Source: Ensifer sp. BR816
Lineage (GTDB): Bacteria > Pseudomonadota > Alphaproteobacteria > Rhizobiales > Rhizobiaceae
Direction: 5' to 3'
NCBI RefSeq assembly: GCF_000378985.1
Contig: NZ_KB905371.1
Location: 542,380 to 606,379 of the forward strand
DNA: 64,000 nucleotides
Positions 35,456 to 44,286 of this stretch are shown piece by piece. The first letter of the stretch is position 1. Every line of letters starts with the position of its first letter. Under the pieces are notes generated by a model. That model searched no databases, was not told the origin of the DNA, and was given only the letters and a program-made list of their open reading frames with translations. The translations under genes and the position numbers were made by a program.

Positions 35456-38377
35456 TTAATGGCTGCCAAGTCGAGCGAGAAACCGCACCGCGCTCTTGCT
35501 CGGCATGAACAGATAAGCTCCCCCGCGCATCCGCACGAAATCCTTTATCCCAGTCAGGTTCAGCGGGCCGCGCGGTGACGGTATCGTTAGCCGCCCCATG
35601 CCGCCCCCACGGCCAGTGATAGGATCGACCTCGTTTTCCAATCCGTGAAACTGCCAGGCCATGGCCCAGGTCTGCTGAACGAATTCGAATTGGCGTTCGA
35701 TGTCGGCATTGAGGCACATGAAGAGAAGGCCGGGTTTTTGTTCCTCCGGATCATTGGCGCCCACTGCGTCGAAGCCTCGCCCCACACGCAGGATGCGATG
35801 ACGATTGACGATTGAAAGTTCATGCTTTGAGGCCGGGGCCAGACTATCGCGAGGATTGGAGCGGCGAATATGCGCGCCGAGGGGACAGCGCTCGCCGAGC
35901 GGATCCTCTGCGCCAGGCAGGAAATCGTTGTCGGGCCGAAAATGTCCCCCGTTCTGCTTTCTGGTCGCTGGACCGTGCGGATAGCGCACCAGCGAGGAGC
36001 CATCCTTCCAACGACCAACCATCTTGGCGCCGATCCATTCCGGTAAAAGCGCTGGGTCGAGTTGATCAGGCACTGCTGGATGGTCGGCGTAGCGTTTGGC
36101 CGCCTCGCTCACATAGTCGTTGAAGACATCGACATATTGCGCAAGCTGGCGGATGACCAGGAACGTGCCGTTCCGTCCGAGGTCGCGCGCGGCGGCAGCG
36201 CAATTGCCAAAATCAGGCTGGAGTGCGTCACGTGAGTGCGTAGGCTCAGCGAGCGGCAAAAGGTTGCCGGGGTCCATCGCAGCCGGCACCTGTGGCGATG
36301 GCGGGAAGAAGCCACGCGTGTCGGGATAGCCCAGCAAGAACTCCCCCGGCTCGACCGCATGGATGGCGTCCGACTGGCGCATCCAGCGCCGGGTTCCCTT
36401 GATGATCGGTTGCGAAATTCCGTCGGCGAAGCCAAACGGCTCTCGGACAGTCTGCGCCGCCGTTTCACCCGGCTTTGGCTGTGGCAGTGGTGTCGGCGTG
36501 ACTCGGTGTATGACCCGTCCGTCGGCGGCATCGATGGCTGAAATCAGCTCCTCGGCGTATGCGGCAAGATTAGGCTCGGAGTCTGCGTAGATGAGCAGCG
36601 CGGCATCGACCAAGTTCTTAGGGCCGCCCCACAGCCATTGCCCGGCCTGGTCGTCGCCAGTGTCAGCAAGCAGGTTGGCCCGACCCGGCGAACCCATGCC
36701 CAAACGAAATGCGGTCGGGAATGCATTCTGGACATCCGACGGCAAGCCCAACCGCCTTAGGCCGTCTCCTGTCAGTGCGCAGATCAAAACCTTGTCGGTG
36801 GGGGGCTGATCTCCAAAGGTGATCTGATCCTCGATTGTTTTCAGCCAGGCACATGCTTGCTTGGGATCGTCGGATAACCTGAACGCGAGGCATGTCGAAT
36901 AAGGGTGTTTGCTCAGGCCGCCGTAAAGCAATGTCTGGACCTCAAAGGTCTCGATCAACGTCGCCGGTCTTACCTTTGAGCCGAACAGTCCGAGCCACGC
37001 CGCCGCTTCGTCTTCGGTTGATACCGTTCCAAGTCCCTGGCGGATTGCGGCGTTGGTGCGAATGCGCGCGGTCGTCAGGTGTGGATAGGCGCTGTACCAG
37101 AACCATGTCGGCTGTTGTTGCCTTCGGGCCCAGCGCTTGAAGCGGTCGCCATCTACCGCTCCCTTGAAGAACAGGTTTTCGGTGCGCGGGAAACCGACCG
37201 TATTGCTCCACGCCGCGGTCAGGCCGCCTGACGCCTTGGTGATGAAATCCTCCAGATAGCTTTCCCAACTACCACCGTAGTTCGAGAAAAACAGGAGCTT
37301 ATTGGTCTTCGGCAATCGCAGCCAGCGGGCATAGTGGATCGTGCTGATATCGCCGAGAAATCCGGGCCGAAAACGCTTCGTTGCCATCTGTCCGATCACC
37401 CAAAAAGCTATCCTGAGTGTCAGGCCGCGCAACAACCCGGCCTGCATGATCGAGATGCCGGCGAGATGGTTCTGCTGTGTATCCTTGAGATTTTCGGCGT
37501 CGGTCAACGAAGCCATCACATCCGGATTGACCAAGGTGTCGACCGGCGTGTTGGCGACCTCAAGCCGGCGCAGGCCAAGGTAGACACTCACAACGACAGC
37601 CAAGACGGCCACGGCGGCGATGATCATCGAGAGGAAGAAGGCGATCACTCCGACCGCGAAGCCTTGTGAAAGCCCGGCCGCGATCGTTGCGGCAACAACG
37701 AAAAGACCAAGCAACAAAAGAACGGGCCAGAAAAACTTGAGCAGCCCCCGGAAGGCAAGAGACAGTATGAAGCCGAAATCAAGCCGCGGCGGCTCTTCGG
37801 CGGCAAGACGGGGAAATGGCTCGGGATTCAGCAACGATGCCAGGTCGGCATTGGCTTTCACGAAATCCCGCGCACGCGCAACCGTGGCTAACGTCGCACC
37901 GGCGGCCGGGTGGGTGTCGAAATAGGAACGGAGTTCGCGAGCGAGCAGATATTCGCGCTTGATCCGTGCCACTGTCATGCCAGGCGTGCCGCAGAAGTCG
38001 AGCCCAGGGACATCGAATAGGCTCTGTCCGGTGCGAACATGGTGAGACGCGAGAAGCTGGCTGAGCGAGTCTGTCGATTGAATTGCGGCCACCGACAGGA
38101 TTTCACTGACGAACGATGCCAGCTTGGTGCCGACCGTGTTGAAGGCGTGTTGCGGCTCGCCGTCGACCGACATTTCGAAAACCAAATACGTCGGCTCACC
38201 AACATCGCCACGAACCACGGTGATCGACATGAAATGCACACCCTGGTCGCGCAGGGCACCGCGGATGGGCCCTTCTTTTCCGAACAGCTGGGGACGGAAT
38301 TCCTTGAGCTTTGCATCGACATGCTCGGCCCTGTCGATGTCGAACGGGATCGCACTTGTTACAAGCGATTGTGTCAT
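35456..38377 (-). CDS. Large membrane-associated DyP-type heme peroxidase
   Basis: A 973-residue protein, about twice the length of most dye-decolourising peroxidases. Residues 1-195 form a region of unknown fold with VHFMSITVVRGD. Two membrane segments occupy 203-231 and 235-268. The DyP part (about 400-973) has the GXXDG motif GFADG (649-653), the proximal heme ligand H836 in GAHIRRSNPRDS and the region NRHRILRVGRGF that follows. DyP enzymes use hydrogen peroxide to oxidise phenols, dyes or lignin-like compounds. No Tat signal is visible; the membrane helices would tether it. It is the first gene of a run with a secreted EEP protein and a lyase. Confidence 0.88.
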   Translation of the reverse strand: MTQSLVTSAIPFDIDRAEHVDAKLKEFRPQLFGKEGPIRGALRDQGVHFMSITVVRGDVGEPTYLVFEMSVDGEPQHAFNTVGTKLASFVSEILSVAAIQSTDSLSQLLASHHVRTGQSLFDVPGLDFCGTPGMTVARIKREYLLARELRSYFDTHPAAGATLATVARARDFVKANADLASLLNPEPFPRLAAEEPPRLDFGFILSLAFRGLLKFFWPVLLLLGLFVVAATIAAGLSQGFAVGVIAFFLSMIIAAVAVLAVVVSVYLGLRRLEVANTPVDTLVNPDVMASLTDAENLKDTQQNHLAGISIMQAGLLRGLTLRIAFWVIGQMATKRFRPGFLGDISTIHYARWLRLPKTNKLLFFSNYGGSWESYLEDFITKASGGLTAAWSNTVGFPRTENLFFKGAVDGDRFKRWARRQQQPTWFWYSAYPHLTTARIRTNAAIRQGLGTVSTEDEAAAWLGLFGSKVRPATLIETFEVQTLLYGGLSKHPYSTCLAFRLSDDPKQACAWLKTIEDQITFGDQPPTDKVLICALTGDGLRRLGLPSDVQNAFPTAFRLGMGSPGRANLLADTGDDQAGQWLWGGPKNLVDAALLIYADSEPNLAAYAEELISAIDAADGRVIHRVTPTPLPQPKPGETAAQTVREPFGFADGISQPIIKGTRRWMRQSDAIHAVEPGEFLLGYPDTRGFFPPSPQVPAAMDPGNLLPLAEPTHSRDALQPDFGNCAAAARDLGRNGTFLVIRQLAQYVDVFNDYVSEAAKRYADHPAVPDQLDPALLPEWIGAKMVGRWKDGSSLVRYPHGPATRKQNGGHFRPDNDFLPGAEDPLGERCPLGAHIRRSNPRDSLAPASKHELSIVNRHRILRVGRGFDAVGANDPEEQKPGLLFMCLNADIERQFEFVQQTWAMAWQFHGLENEVDPITGRGGGMGRLTIPSPRGPLNLTGIKDFVRMRGGAYLFMPSKSAVRFLARLGSH

Positions 38378-39309
38378 ACCTGCCCCCTACGGCTCGACGA
38401 AGTCGCACAAACTTCGCACTGGCGCATGGGCCGCTGGTCCCCCTCCAGCCGATAGCCATCTTCGCGTCAGGCGTGCAATAACTGTTTCATTTTATTCGCG
38501 GACTCACAAGCAAAAACCGCCGGAGATACTTGATGTGTGCGCCTTTTCATAAAGCCGTTAAATCAAACAAAGAAGATTTCTTTCGTACAGAATGGAATGA
38601 CAGAAAAAAACCGTATTCGCGTTCGGCGGGAAGTATGCTTCAATCGTCTGCATGAGATCGAGCCGCGTGTCGCCATCTCTTCGCCCTCAGAAGATGACCG
38701 CCAAAGCCAACTTCCAAGACTGGAGACCATGGCATGGAAAAGGATCCGGAAGCGTCAGATGGTGAGAAGGACATCGTCGCCACACAATCTGTGGCTCTTT
38801 CCATAGAGGTCGAGAAGGTTGCGATCGCCGAATCCAACTATGTCCCGGCTGCAGAGCGCGACTTGAGGCGGACCCGCGCCGAAGCCGATATTCGTTTTTC
38901 CGCTCGCAAGAATTTCCTTGAATCCCCGCGTAGCGAACCGAACGGTTTCGAGCGCATTATCGGCCAAGGCTCAAGGATATAGCCGGCTTCGGTGAGGGGG
39001 CGCGGGTTCAGATCCCTTTCAGGAGCAAAGATTTGGTGGCCGGCTTCCGGCTCATTGCGGACACTTGCGATCAATGCGTTCACTTGCCGCTCGTGCCCAA
39101 CAGCCCCCGTTAAACGTCGCAGGCGCGAATCCTGAAAGCCGCCATTTCACCGTCCTGCATACGAGGCAAGCAGACCTTTCACGGGAGATTTTCTTACCAG
39201 TCGTGGTGATCGCAGCGAATGGGCGCTTCTGCAATGAGCGAAAAGTTGTATAGTCGACAGCACTCAACCAAGGCGTCGACTGAACTCAAGAAATACATGG
39301 GGGAACGGC
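38378..39309. other. Long gene-free region with a tRNA-3'-end-like stretch
   Basis: Over 900 bases without a convincing gene. It is AT-rich at 38480-38600, probably the DyP promoter side. At 38996-39030 the sequence CGGGTTCAGATCC followed by CAGGAGCAAAG resembles a tRNA T-arm and 3' end and gives a spurious RDLNPRPL reading on the minus strand. The remainder shows nothing. Confidence 0.45.
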
Positions 39310-41208
39310 ATGCGGTATTTTGAGGAGAATAACGGCCTGAAGCTTCGCGCCATCACCGGGACGCGTTCGGTACTTCTCGCCTTCGACGCGGATCTGGAAA
39401 CACGAAAGGGCCTGAGAGGCTTTTCGATCCGTCGTACGGAATATCTCAAGAAGCCCGACGGTGAAACGGTTACAAGCGTGAAGTGGCTCCAATCCAGCAA
39501 AGTTTTCAAAACGGTTGAGCCCAAGCCCAAGGAAAAGATCAACGGCAGGTTCAAGATCTTCCGGACAGACAAGCACCCAATTCAGAAATTCTTCTGGTCG
39601 GACTATGGCGCGGTGCCGAGTACCGATTATCAATACGAGGTATTCCCCGCGTATGGTCCAGTAAACAATCTTCAGCTTGACCGACATCGCATGATCGAAC
39701 TGAAAATCAGGACCGAAGACGAAGACGACGGCAAGCACGGAATCTGGTTCAACCGAGGAGCGATCGCTAGCCAGCATTATGCTCGCCAATTCGGCAACGT
39801 CCCTCCGAGTGAGGACGAAGTACTTGACATCAACAATATCAAGACGCGGTGGCTTTCGCGTGGCCTGCTCGAAGCCTGCATTGCCTATATCAAGTCAGCC
39901 AAAAAAAGGGAGTGGCTCCACGCCTGCCTCTACGAGTTCACCTATCAGCCCATCATTGACGCGTTCGACGACGCGGCGAAGCGGGGCGTCAACGTCCGCA
40001 TCATCTATCACGCCACTGAGGCGAACAAGAAGGCCATCGGCGGGAAGCTAGCTGGAACGGGAGTCCTGATCGAACGGACTCGGCCTACCATCCCGCACAA
40101 CAAATTTATCATCCACTCCTCGAAGTCCCGTAAGCCGCTGGCCGTTTGGACCGGCTCGACGAACATTACCATGTCGGGATTCCTCGGGCAGTCCAATGTC
40201 GGTCATCTGTTTCGCGATCCGACGCTGGCCGGACGCTATCAGAAGTACTGGGACCTGCTAGCGACCAACCCGGCGGGCGCGTCCGTAAAGAACGGGAACA
40301 AGACCATCTCGCCTCAGCCGAAAGAGGTCGTCGAATCCGGTTCGCTGACTCCGATTTTCTGCGCGCGGGATGACCTCGCAATGCTGTACTGGTATGGCAA
40401 TCGAATACTCGACGCGCGCGACCTCGTGATGTTCACGGTCGCTTTCACGGTCAGCCCAGTCCTTATTCCGGTTCTGGCGCAAAAGCGCGATTGCCTGCGC
40501 ATGCTGGTGATGGAATCGCGTCCGCCAGCGGATCTAATTGCGGCCTTCACCAAAAACGGCCGCGACCCGATGTTGACCACCTCCTATGGCGCGGTGCTAG
40601 GCAAGAAGAAAATCGTGATTACGCTTCCGGACGGAAAACGGGCCACCAAGACCATAGACATCGAGGATTTCCCTCTCGGGGAGTGGTTCTGGAAGGAAGA
40701 ACACACCCGTGAAAGCGGCAATGTCTTCTTCATCCATACCAAATACCTAATGATCGACCCTTTGTCGGATGATCCCCTCATCTGCACCGGATCAGCGAAC
40801 TTTTCGAAGAACAGCCTCCAGAACAACGACGAGAACATGGTCCTGATAAGGGGCGACACTCGGGTCGCCGATATCTATCTGACGGAGTTTCTCAGGCTTC
40901 ACGAACACTTCTATTTCCGGGATGCGGCCAATAGCCGAGCCGGCAAGGGGAAGGATGCGGAAGGCGCGTTTCTCGAGGAGACGAACGACTGGACAGAGAA
41001 CGATTTTTCCCCCGGAACCTACCTCAACTCACGGCGCGAAATGTTCTTCCGGGATGCCCCGAGCTCCTGGCGCGAGCAGGCCCAGGGCCGCGATCCGACT
41101 GAATCCATTAACATTGCACTGCAACAGGCGCTTGAGGACAAACGGAAGTCCGCCGCGAAAAGACGGCAGCCACGCGAGGCCGAACATAGCGTATCGTCTT
41201 TGTTATAA
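39310..41208 (+). CDS. Phospholipase D-like protein with two HKD motifs
   Basis: A 632-residue protein of the PLD superfamily. Two catalytic modules are visible: H263-x-K265 in IPHNKFIIHS with TGSTNIT (N285), and H476-x-K478 in FIHTKYLMIDP with TGSANFS (N497). The pair would form one active site for a phosphodiester (lipid or DNA). The first 130 residues are an extra domain of unknown fold. There is no signal peptide, so it is probably cytosolic. Cytosolic two-HKD proteins occur both as nucleases and in defence or toxin loci. The end overlaps the convergent HAD-like gene by six bases. Confidence 0.87.
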   Translation: MRYFEENNGLKLRAITGTRSVLLAFDADLETRKGLRGFSIRRTEYLKKPDGETVTSVKWLQSSKVFKTVEPKPKEKINGRFKIFRTDKHPIQKFFWSDYGAVPSTDYQYEVFPAYGPVNNLQLDRHRMIELKIRTEDEDDGKHGIWFNRGAIASQHYARQFGNVPPSEDEVLDINNIKTRWLSRGLLEACIAYIKSAKKREWLHACLYEFTYQPIIDAFDDAAKRGVNVRIIYHATEANKKAIGGKLAGTGVLIERTRPTIPHNKFIIHSSKSRKPLAVWTGSTNITMSGFLGQSNVGHLFRDPTLAGRYQKYWDLLATNPAGASVKNGNKTISPQPKEVVESGSLTPIFCARDDLAMLYWYGNRILDARDLVMFTVAFTVSPVLIPVLAQKRDCLRMLVMESRPPADLIAAFTKNGRDPMLTTSYGAVLGKKKIVITLPDGKRATKTIDIEDFPLGEWFWKEEHTRESGNVFFIHTKYLMIDPLSDDPLICTGSANFSKNSLQNNDENMVLIRGDTRVADIYLTEFLRLHEHFYFRDAANSRAGKGKDAEGAFLEETNDWTENDFSPGTYLNSRREMFFRDAPSSWREQAQGRDPTESINIALQQALEDKRKSAAKRRQPREAEHSVSSLL

Positions 41209-42024
41209 TATCCGTTCGGGGAAAGGATGCCCAACCACGGGGAAGTCCGCCGGGAAGACCTCCAGCTTGACGTGTTCATTCTTGTGCGTGTCGATGACGA
41301 AGAACCGCATGTGCATGTAGCGCTTCTTGGAATCGCACATGGCCTTGACGATTAGGTCCACATTGGTCGGATCGTCATCCGACATTCCGAAGCGGTGCGG
41401 CAGCTTGGCATCGTATTCCTTCGCGGCTTTCTCTACGATCGCATTGATCGCCACGCGCTTGAGATCCGAAGTGACGTCCCCGCCCGCATCGAACTGGGCG
41501 CGCGGCCCGGCGGGGAGGCCCTCAGCGAGTTCGGCCTTCATCTGCGGGTTGTTGACCGCGTAAACCTCGAGATAGTTCGGCTCGCGGGACAACAGTCCCG
41601 CCTTAACCAGCAGCGTGATCGCCGCCTTGATCGTTTCGCGGCTATGACCCCGCGCAGTGACGATGGCAAGCGGGCGCTGTTTGTCGCAGGCATATTGCAG
41701 AAGCGGCCATGCCGGGGCCTGCCAGCCTTGGTCGGCGCCGGCGATGGTTGCTGCCACGTCCTCAAGCAGATATTGCCTTTCACCGGGTCCGAGCGTTGCT
41801 GGATCGCGATCGCCGAAATGCAGGTAGGTATCCTCGAACTGCTCGTAATCCACCCACTCGCCCGGCGCGCCGAGGATCTTGCGGATCGTGGCGAACTCGC
41901 TGGTCGATACGGTCTTGATCTCGCCGTTCTGTTTGTTGCGCAGCAAGATCGGCGTATCGAGGAACATGATGTTGTCGTCGAAATCAAAGAAATAGAAGCT
42001 CGTTCCCGTGCGTTCCTCTGCCAT
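41203..42024 (-). CDS. HAD-like protein
   Basis: A 273-residue protein. Motif I of HAD hydrolases is seen as YFFDFDDNIMF (D14, D16), the motif II Thr in AIVTARGHS (T123), and a distal acidic cluster FGMSDDDPTNVD (216-218) that could be motif IV. It would be a phosphatase, perhaps on a nucleotide or sugar phosphate. It is the last gene of a tight operon: its ATG overlaps the deaminase stop by one base (TAATG), so translation is coupled. An HAD phosphatase next to a cytidine-deaminase-like protein suggests nucleoside chemistry, but this is inference. Confidence 0.75.
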   Translation of the reverse strand: MAEERTGTSFYFFDFDDNIMFLDTPILLRNKQNGEIKTVSTSEFATIRKILGAPGEWVDYEQFEDTYLHFGDRDPATLGPGERQYLLEDVAATIAGADQGWQAPAWPLLQYACDKQRPLAIVTARGHSRETIKAAITLLVKAGLLSREPNYLEVYAVNNPQMKAELAEGLPAGPRAQFDAGGDVTSDLKRVAINAIVEKAAKEYDAKLPHRFGMSDDDPTNVDLIVKAMCDSKKRYMHMRFFVIDTHKNEHVKLEVFPADFPVVGHPFPERIL

Positions 42025-42872
42025 TATGCTCCTCCTACTTTTGTTGTGACCAGAATGACCGCCGGCGTGATTCCCAGGCCGAGCGAGCCGAGCAGCTGTT
42101 CCACTGCCCGCCGATGATCGACCGGACCGTCGGAGGTCTCCACCAACACCACCTCGCGTATCGCCCGCCAGTCGCGCCCTGCCATCGTGAGCCCGACCAG
42201 AGCGGTCTGGCCTGGCGACAGGCTTGGGTTGAAGGCGGCGTTCTCAACATAGGAGCCCGGCCACAGAGTACCGTCGTCGAGGACAAACACGCAGCCGGCG
42301 AAGCTCTTGGTGTAAGGCGCGTAGCTGCGATTGGCCGCATCAAGCGCAGCTTTGCCGGCGGCATCGGGCCTGCCCTGCGGCTCGAGTCCGTTGTCCTGCG
42401 GGGCAAGCAATCCGCCGATCACGCCGAGATCCTGCGGACCGAAGGGTTCGGGCAGGAAATCCACCAGCGAATAAGGCGTGTCGCGGGCGAGCCAGATCGC
42501 CAGCCTGTCGGCGTCCGCCAATTCGTTCAGGAACTGGCGGCACGATCCGCACGGTGCGGCCGAAATCGCCAGTGCGGCAAGCCTCGCCTCTCCGTGGTTC
42601 AGCGCATTGATCACAACCGATTGCTCGGCATGGATCGTCTGGCACAACTCGCTGCCGGGCAGTTCGATATTCGCTCCGAAATAGATCGCCCCGCTGCCGC
42701 CTAGCCCGACGGCGCCGACCCGATAGTTCGACATTGTCGGGCGCGAAAGCTTCTTGGCACGCTCAATAAGGCTGCGGAGGTACTGCCCCTCGGTCAGCTT
42801 CGATTCCTTCGCCAACGCCCGTGCCATGGCCGCGTCGATCCAGCCCGCGTCGAGGGCGTCCGCGCTCACCAT
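42024..42872 (-). CDS. Cytidine deaminase-like protein, two-domain (E. coli Cdd) type
   Basis: A 282-residue protein with the catalytic HAE motif (H81-A-E83 in TIHAEQSV) and the zinc-binding PCGSC (C108, C111) of the cytidine deaminase family. The C-terminal half (residues 165-280) repeats the fold without the zinc ligands (SYAPYTKSFAGCVFVLDDGTLWPGSYVENAAFNPSLSPGQ), as in the dimeric E. coli enzyme. It would convert cytidine or a modified nucleoside to uridine; a non-nucleoside target is possible given its neighbours. Its ATG lies inside the end of the DyP-like gene (7-base overlap). It is not with other pyrimidine salvage genes. Confidence 0.85.
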   Translation of the reverse strand: MVSADALDAGWIDAAMARALAKESKLTEGQYLRSLIERAKKLSRPTMSNYRVGAVGLGGSGAIYFGANIELPGSELCQTIHAEQSVVINALNHGEARLAALAISAAPCGSCRQFLNELADADRLAIWLARDTPYSLVDFLPEPFGPQDLGVIGGLLAPQDNGLEPQGRPDAAGKAALDAANRSYAPYTKSFAGCVFVLDDGTLWPGSYVENAAFNPSLSPGQTALVGLTMAGRDWRAIREVVLVETSDGPVDHRRAVEQLLGSLGLGITPAVILVTTKVGGA

Positions 42873-44272
42873 TCCGGCAGCCCTTCGAACAACGGCGCGC
42901 CGATGTAATCCTCGGGCTCGCGCAGGCCGGGCGGGCAGAAGTAGTAGCCGCCATCAATCACCGAGAGGATCTTATTGGCGAACATCACGTCGATCCCAGT
43001 ACCGGGAACCGGAAAGTCCGGGTTCATCTGCCACATGTTGGTGACGTGTTCGAACTGCTGCTGGATCGATTTCATGAACGCGACGAACTGCAGGCCGTTG
43101 ATCACGCTGCCGGTGGCCGGATCGAGCCCGTCGAAGAAGGGATAGGGGCGGCGCACGAACCGGCGCTCGAGATCGGGCAGGCCGAACAGGTCGGGTTCGG
43201 AGCGGCGAGGCTGTACTTTGCGGACATGCGAATTGAGCGGGCCGTCGGCAGCGTCAGCCGGATCAGGGTAGACCGGCAGCATCCCGTCCTCCCCTTCCAC
43301 CTGCCGCGACAACGGCTTCCCCGAGTCCTTGTGGCGGCCGATATGGCGTTCCTGCTCTGCCTCCTTCATCGTCTCCCAGCGCGGCATGTCCTCGCGGATC
43401 TTCCGGTAGACCACATAGCTGCCGTTTACGCACCATGCGGGCTCGCCGTCGGTTTCCTCAACATAGACGAAGCGGTGGAGATCGTCGGGGCCCATATGGA
43501 CGTTGTCGACCCCATCATCGAAGCGAAGGAACTCGCGTTTGTCCTTGCGGGCGAAGCCTTCCTCGATCGAAACGAAATCGAGCACATCGCGGCCCGCCGG
43601 GATTTCGGCATGGGCTTCGCGGAAACGCCGATTGAAGAACTCGACGAAGAAACGGGAAGTTGCAACGTTGACATAGGGGTGGTCGCTACAAACCGCGATC
43701 AGCAGGTCGGTGCCGGTTTTCGCCGGATCGAAATGCGCGGCATCACCTGGAAACCGCGGCATCGGTTTCAGATATTTCGGCTTTCGCGCGCGCAGTCCAA
43801 ACCGGTCGGCACCGGCAGGGTCGATGAACAGCGTGGCGCCGAACCCGAAAGTGACAGTTACGCGGTAGCTTGCCGGAATGTGCTCCAACACCGCGACATG
43901 GGCAATCGACGGTTTGCGCTCCATTTCCTCGACTGCAAATTGGGTGAGCAATCTGAGGATATCGACCAGTTCGGCGCGGTCGTTCGACAGGACATTGGCG
44001 CGGATCAGCGTCAGATTGTTTTGGCGCGCAGTTCGGCCGGCATAGTCGGACATGTACTGCGCCCGCAATTCCGCTTCGCCGGGAGGGGGCGGTGAATCGC
44101 CTGACAGCCGGCCCGAACGGTTGAGTTTGCCAAGCAGTTCCGCGATCTGGCGAATATCCATCCCGCCATCGAACTCGGCCGGCCAAATCGGGTCGGTGAT
44201 GCCGTTTTGATACGGGGAGCTATAAAGTGGTTCCGGCAAGGGGACGAGCATGCTGTCGAGGTCCTTTGGCAT
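42866..44272 (-). CDS. DyP-type peroxidase-like protein
   Basis: A 468-residue cytosolic relative of EfeB/DyP peroxidases. It keeps the loop D252-D253-G254 (RFDDGVDN, where the usual first Gly of GXXDG is Arg), CVNGSYVVYRKIREDMPRWE, the heme histidine H349 in NSHVRKVQPRRSE, arginines in RRFVRRPYPFFDG and a terminal GGYYFCPPGL. The N-terminal 120 residues are not clearly DyP. There is no signal or Tat motif, so it acts inside the cell. The ATG at 44272 has GGGAG ahead. It starts 14 bases after the glycyl-radical enzyme gene and overlaps the deaminase gene, so all are co-expressed. Confidence 0.75.
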   Translation of the reverse strand: MPKDLDSMLVPLPEPLYSSPYQNGITDPIWPAEFDGGMDIRQIAELLGKLNRSGRLSGDSPPPPGEAELRAQYMSDYAGRTARQNNLTLIRANVLSNDRAELVDILRLLTQFAVEEMERKPSIAHVAVLEHIPASYRVTVTFGFGATLFIDPAGADRFGLRARKPKYLKPMPRFPGDAAHFDPAKTGTDLLIAVCSDHPYVNVATSRFFVEFFNRRFREAHAEIPAGRDVLDFVSIEEGFARKDKREFLRFDDGVDNVHMGPDDLHRFVYVEETDGEPAWCVNGSYVVYRKIREDMPRWETMKEAEQERHIGRHKDSGKPLSRQVEGEDGMLPVYPDPADAADGPLNSHVRKVQPRRSEPDLFGLPDLERRFVRRPYPFFDGLDPATGSVINGLQFVAFMKSIQQQFEHVTNMWQMNPDFPVPGTGIDVMFANKILSVIDGGYYFCPPGLREPEDYIGAPLFEGLPEW

Positions 44273-44286
44273 AGGCACTCCCTTGG

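Noticed and set aside
38838..39083. Minus-strand frame reading RDLNPRPLTEAGYILEPWP
   Set aside because: This kind of peptide arises from tRNA-like sequence and is a known annotation artefact; there is no start signal or family.
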